9,809 nucleotides of DNA from Candidatus Brocadiaceae bacterium (GTDB taxonomy: Bacteria > Planctomycetota > MHYJ01 > JACQXL01 > CAKKQI01). The translations under genes were made by a program, and so were the position numbers. The stretch is from positions 1 through 9,809 of the forward strand of contig CAKKQI010000068.1 in NCBI GenBank assembly GCA_919901895.1, read 5' to 3'. This document shows, one piece after another, positions 6,643-9,809 of the stretch (positions are counted from its first letter, which is position 1; every line of letters begins with the position of its first letter). The notes under the pieces were generated by a model. That model did no database searches. It was not told the DNA's origin and saw nothing but the letters and a program-made list of their open reading frames with translations.

Positions 6643-8019
6643 ATGAAACAAGTTGACACACGAATTCGGGAGTTAAAATCAAAATATAAAAAGACTTCTC
6701 GCCCCATTTGCTTTAGTTTCCGTAATTTTTGCTCAAAGTGGAAATGGGCTAAACGCTCTGATGTGTACACCCATCATCTTCATAAATATCCTGCTAAACT
6801 CTTGTCTTATATACCAATATTTTTCTTGTCTCGTACTCCTCAGAATAAGCACGAGGTCGTCTTAGACCCATTTGCCGGTAGTGGCACCGTTTTACTCGAA
6901 TCAATAGCGCACCCTTATTATAAGCGGAATTGTTTGGGAATTGAAATTAACCCCCTTGCCCGCCTAATATCAAAGGTTAAAACTACGCCATTAGACGATG
7001 ACAAATTACGATTAAGAAAAAAAGATTTATTAAATAGGTTAAACAATAAAAATATAAAACCTGTTATTCCATATTACAAGAACTTATCCTTATGGTTTAC
7101 GAGAAGAGCGCAGAATAAATTGGGAAAACTCAGGGCCTGTATAGATAGGATGAAGAACGATGATTATAAGGATTTTTTCCTTGTCTGTTTCTCATCAATT
7201 ATTCGAAAAGTAGCATTGGCAGACCCCAATATTCCCCCGCCGGTTATTTTAAAACCGCTTAAATATAAAAAGAATCGCCAGAAATTTATTAGCCTTAAAC
7301 GCTTTTTAAACGACAATCAAAATCCTAACGTATATAACACATTTAAAGATTCTATAGAAAAGAATCAGTATCGTATCAAAAGTTTAAGTGCTATTAACGG
7401 AGTGCAAGCCAAAATAATCTGGGATGATGCGCGCAATCCTAAAATGGGGACGTTATTAAACAGGGGTGATATCAAAAAAACTGATTCTAAAGAGATAAAA
7501 AATAATAGCATTGATTTGATAATTACATCTCCGCCATATATTACAGCACAGAAATATGTCAGAACTACCAAATTAGAATTGTTATGGCTTGGATTGGTTG
7601 ATTCTCAGAGTATAATGAAGCTTGACAAGGCTACTATTGGTACTGAAGTAGTTAGGCGAAGCGACGAAATTATAGAAACAAATATTTCTGAAATAGATAA
7701 TCTATTTAAAAAAGTTGCCCATATTTCATTAAACAGAGCCAGTATGATGAATAAATATTTTAATGATATGGCGATAGTTATGAAAAATGCATATAGGATA
7801 TTAAAAAATGGGCGAGAAATGATACTTGTTGTAGGAAATAATACAGTATGTGGTTACAATGTAAAAACTCATAAGATGTTGGAAAAAATAGGAGAAAACG
7901 CGGGGTTTAAAACAGAATTTATCATAAAAGATAAAATCGCAAGTAGAGGAATGCTTACTAAAAGACATGGTAGCGGTGGATTAATAGAAAATGAATATAT
8001 ATTAGTCTTGAAAAAATAG
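6643..8019 (+). CDS. Site-specific DNA methyltransferase (N4-cytosine or N6-adenine), second cassette
   Basis: 458-aa SAM-dependent amino-methyltransferase. An N-terminal HKYPAK segment (47-52) is followed by motif I VLDPFAGSGT (73-82), motif II GIEINPLA (99-106) and catalytic motif IV ITSPPY (294-299). After motif IV, YVRT-x3-LEL-x2-LG has the same spacing as in the AvaI-type enzyme, and a later block (YFNDMAIVMKNAYRILKNG) matches YFYEMACVISECARVLKP there, so the two are related. The 210-residue region between motifs I and IV is lysine- and asparagine-rich and probably carries target specificity. SPPY does not distinguish m4C from m6A, and the target is unknown. The start at 6643 gives a full N-terminal region; its ribosome site is weak (AAGAGA about 11 nt upstream). 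The gene is strikingly AT-rich: one 60-base block (7021-7080) has 11 G/C, against 34 in a block of the preceding gene (5701-5760). Probably the self-marking component of the operon with the next two genes. Confidence 0.88.
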   Translation: MKQVDTRIRELKSKYKKTSRPICFSFRNFCSKWKWAKRSDVYTHHLHKYPAKLLSYIPIFFLSRTPQNKHEVVLDPFAGSGTVLLESIAHPYYKRNCLGIEINPLARLISKVKTTPLDDDKLRLRKKDLLNRLNNKNIKPVIPYYKNLSLWFTRRAQNKLGKLRACIDRMKNDDYKDFFLVCFSSIIRKVALADPNIPPPVILKPLKYKKNRQKFISLKRFLNDNQNPNVYNTFKDSIEKNQYRIKSLSAINGVQAKIIWDDARNPKMGTLLNRGDIKKTDSKEIKNNSIDLIITSPPYITAQKYVRTTKLELLWLGLVDSQSIMKLDKATIGTEVVRRSDEIIETNISEIDNLFKKVAHISLNRASMMNKYFNDMAIVMKNAYRILKNGREMILVVGNNTVCGYNVKTHKMLEKIGENAGFKTEFIIKDKIASRGMLTKRHGSGGLIENEYILVLKK

Positions 8020-8028
8020 GATACTAAA

Positions 8029-8997
8029 ATGATTCAAATAATGCCGAAGATAAATTTGCTCAATTTCAAAAATGAGTTTAAGGATGAAATCAATAGAATA
8101 ACTTATCGGGGTTACAGTAAAGAACCTCCTGTAGTGGTCACAGGAGCTTATTATTCTGCATTAAATGCAGGAGAAATTAAGCCACTTCCGGTGGGTGAAC
8201 TATCAAATTTAGCATGTCCTACCAGAATGGATATTTATATGGGACGCATTAAGAAAAAAGATGGCAAAACAACCTGGGGCAGAGTAACAGGCCAAATTAT
8301 TGATAAATGCATTCATGATTTTACTAAACAATATCAAAATGAAAAGGATAGCAAGCTAAAAGTATTCGACCATCTGATAAAAAAATCATCTGACTATTTA
8401 GATAGTTTTGTAGAAGTGAATAAGAGGCAAATAGGAAAATTAAATAAACTCAAATCTACACCAGAAGAAGATGAGAATCGATTAATTAAAACCTTAGATT
8501 ATACTCTTAGGTATGAACTATCGATGTTGTTTCTTCAGAATTCATTAACGAATGGCAAAGCTAATAACATGAGTATTAACTGCGAGTTAGAGATAATTCC
8601 AAATTGCATGACAACTGGGATTTCAAAGGCCACGCCTGACTTCTTCATTCCCGAGTTGTCAATAATAGGAGATATAAAATCAGGTGTGGAATTTAAAAGG
8701 TATTATCCTTTGACGGCAGCTGGGTACGCATTAGCTTATGAAAATGCGCATAATACTAATGTGGATTTAGGGCTTATTTATTTCTTTCCAACACGACAGA
8801 GAGATTTTTCATTAGCGCACCTACATATTTTTGTTATAGATGATATATTGCGGGCTGCTTTTTTTCAAGCAAGAGATAAATCTTTTGAAATAATGAAAGA
8901 CAAGAATAATTATCCTCCTTTTCCTGAGAATGATACGGGATGCAGTTTTTGTAAATACGAAGATGACTGTAAATTATTAAGATTAAGATTAAGATGA
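8029..8997 (+). CDS. Cas4/Csa1-like PD-(D/E)XK nuclease with Fe-S cysteines
   Basis: 322-aa protein resembling RecB-like nucleases of the Cas4/Csa1 type, which bind a 4Fe-4S cluster and act as single-strand exonucleases. Four cysteines fit cluster ligands: C63 in LACPTRMDIY, matching the Cas4/Csa1 CP-x-R pattern, and C305-x2-C308-x5-C314 near the C-terminus, the Cas4 spacing. Nuclease motifs are PD at 203-204, GDIKSG with D215 and K217, and a degenerate Q-x3-Y helix (TAAGYALAY, 229-237) lacking the usual glutamine. The N-terminal RGYSKEPP and the YRGYS...CPTR...D-Y order recall Csa1 (the DUF911 family of archaeal type I-A CRISPR loci) more than ordinary Cas4. The ATG at 8029 has AGGA 7 nt upstream; an ATG at 8041 is the alternative. 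It lies 9 bp after the methyltransferase. No CRISPR array or other cas gene is visible, so a role as restriction or defence nuclease is inferred. It ends in a short LR repeat. Confidence 0.72.
   Translation: MIQIMPKINLLNFKNEFKDEINRITYRGYSKEPPVVVTGAYYSALNAGEIKPLPVGELSNLACPTRMDIYMGRIKKKDGKTTWGRVTGQIIDKCIHDFTKQYQNEKDSKLKVFDHLIKKSSDYLDSFVEVNKRQIGKLNKLKSTPEEDENRLIKTLDYTLRYELSMLFLQNSLTNGKANNMSINCELEIIPNCMTTGISKATPDFFIPELSIIGDIKSGVEFKRYYPLTAAGYALAYENAHNTNVDLGLIYFFPTRQRDFSLAHLHIFVIDDILRAAFFQARDKSFEIMKDKNNYPPFPENDTGCSFCKYEDDCKLLRLRLR
8977..8994 (+). repeat. Three tandem TTAAGA hexamers at a gene junction
   Basis: TTAAGA repeated three times encodes the final LRLRLR of the Csa1-like protein and immediately precedes its TGA. 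The next gene's ATG begins on the last base of the third unit, so the repeat also forms the upstream region used to start that gene. Copy-number changes would keep the upstream frame. Confidence 0.8.
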
Positions 8998-9809
8998 ATG
9001 AAAAAATAAAACTCCCTTTAATTAAGGCATACAAGATAGATCGTCTTTTGCAGGCGTTAGATATTTTTTACAATCATCCCTTTGACCGCGATTCGCTTCG
9101 CGAAAGTATACTACAGCACTATAATGGAAAGGAAGAAAAGAGTGTTTTTAGAGGCATGATAATTCCCTCACTCAGGCATTTAGGGTTTATTATTGGTTAT
9201 GAGAATGACCTAAGATTAAGTGCAAACGGCAATCTCATAGTGATAGCTAAAAAAAGGTCTTACACAGAAGGGATTCGAGTATTTAAAGCAGTGATTGCTG
9301 AAATAGATAATATTAACTTTGGAATTCTTGAATTGCTGAGCAAAAATCCATTAGCATTTAATAAATTAAAAGCGCAATTAGTTAAAAGAATTGAAGCTCC
9401 GTCAGAAAAACAAGCACTAGAACGTTTTAACCACTGGTTTTCAATGCTAATTGACCTGGAATTACTGTATAGGCGGGACGAAAAAATTGCATTTGCAAAA
9501 GAAACCATAACACAGATGAAAATTGATCTAAGCACGAAGAATAAAGAAAGATATTTTAAAAACATCTTTTTTGATACCTATAACAAATTATTGAGAAAAC
9601 AAGAAAATGTTCCAATTGTTGATATTGAGGATTTAAGGAGAGAGGCCGCGGGGGAGCTTTATCAAAGACGGAATCTTATTCTTACTGAAAGTCAATTTGA
9701 TTTTTTATTGCGAAGAATTTCCTTTATAACAAAAAAATATATGATATCATTAGGGCGGTCAATGGGGGCGGATGAAAAATTATTTGAATACAAAGACAAT
9801 TATTACAGA
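8994..9809 (+). CDS. Unrecognised protein, third gene of the cassette, cut off by the right edge
   Basis: 272 codons run open to the window edge without a stop. The ATG overlaps the TGA of the Csa1-like gene (ATGA), indicating coupled translation; a second ATG at 8998 is out of frame and stops at once. I do not recognise the family. What can be seen is a soluble, mostly helical protein rich in lysine and glutamate, without membrane segments or a signal peptide. Residues about 15-90 have a helix-helix-strand pattern ending in RLSANGNLIVIAKK. Residues 105-170 repeat a similar rhythm (ILELLSKN...LIDLELLYRRDEKIAF), and 205-272 may form a third module (DIEDLRREAAGE...LFEYKDNYYR). These look like winged-helix-type folds, which would suit a DNA-binding or specificity subunit. 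That assignment is speculative. The gene shares the AT-rich composition of its two upstream neighbours. Confidence 0.75.
   Translation, partial: MNEKIKLPLIKAYKIDRLLQALDIFYNHPFDRDSLRESILQHYNGKEEKSVFRGMIIPSLRHLGFIIGYENDLRLSANGNLIVIAKKRSYTEGIRVFKAVIAEIDNINFGILELLSKNPLAFNKLKAQLVKRIEAPSEKQALERFNHWFSMLIDLELLYRRDEKIAFAKETITQMKIDLSTKNKERYFKNIFFDTYNKLLRKQENVPIVDIEDLRREAAGELYQRRNLILTESQFDFLLRRISFITKKYMISLGRSMGADEKLFEYKDNYYR

Noticed and set aside
6288..6770. Minus-strand 160-codon open frame across the cassette junction
   Set aside because: It overlaps the ends of two well-supported plus-strand genes and its protein shows no recognisable motif.
9260..9565. Minus-strand 101-codon open frame with hydrophobic N-terminus
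   Set aside because: It is antisense to a long open frame that is translationally coupled to its upstream gene; the hydrophobicity is as expected opposite lysine- and glutamate-rich codons.
3461..9809. CRISPR array expected beside a Csa1/Cas4-like gene
   Set aside because: No regularly spaced direct repeats were found in the island or intergenic regions; only isolated palindromes and a hexamer triplet are present.

Overview
The window is bacterial and splits into two divergent halves at about 3.5-4.1 kb. The left half (1-3460, all minus strand) is a housekeeping stress block. From its 5' side it reads: a MgtC/SapB-type membrane protein behind a near-ideal sigma70 promoter, then a small heat-shock protein (Hsp20) and ATP-dependent protease Lon in a tight two-gene unit separated by 4 bp. 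Lon runs off the left edge about six residues before its expected catalytic lysine. The right half (4082-9809, all plus strand) is a DNA modification and defence island.

The first island cassette (4082-6576) is a recognisable AvaI/BsoBI-type restriction-modification pair. It has a probable N4-cytosine methyltransferase followed by a PD-(D/E)XK endonuclease that retains the BsoBI-like active-site set D208/E234/K236/H247. The expected target is CYCGRG. The methyltransferase promoter lies so close to the ATG that its mRNA should be leaderless, whereas the endonuclease has a strong Shine-Dalgarno inside the end of the methyltransferase gene.

The second cassette (6643 to beyond the right edge) is much more AT-rich and looks separately acquired. 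It holds a second DPFAGSGT...TSPPY methyltransferase, a Cas4/Csa1-like Fe-S nuclease with no CRISPR array or other cas gene in view, and a partial lysine- and glutamate-rich protein I do not recognise that may be built of winged-helix-like modules. The three are packed with gaps of +9 and -4 bp, so they probably act together. This is the best candidate in the window for an undescribed restriction or defence system: the methyltransferase would mark self DNA, the Csa1-like nuclease would cut, and the third protein (plus genes past the edge) might sense or bind DNA.

The clearest structure not explained by gene calls is a 48-bp in-frame pair of abutting palindromes (4915-4962) inside the first methyltransferase gene, resembling a palindromic repeat inserted into a coding sequence. 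A weaker palindrome sits in a Lon segment that appears inserted relative to E. coli Lon, and another hairpin sits in the intergenic region.

The host cannot be named from this sequence. The moderate-GC core, protein style and scattered GC-rich hairpins fit an uncultured environmental bacterium (a Planctomycetota/Omnitrophota-like lineage would be my guess), but this is weak inference.
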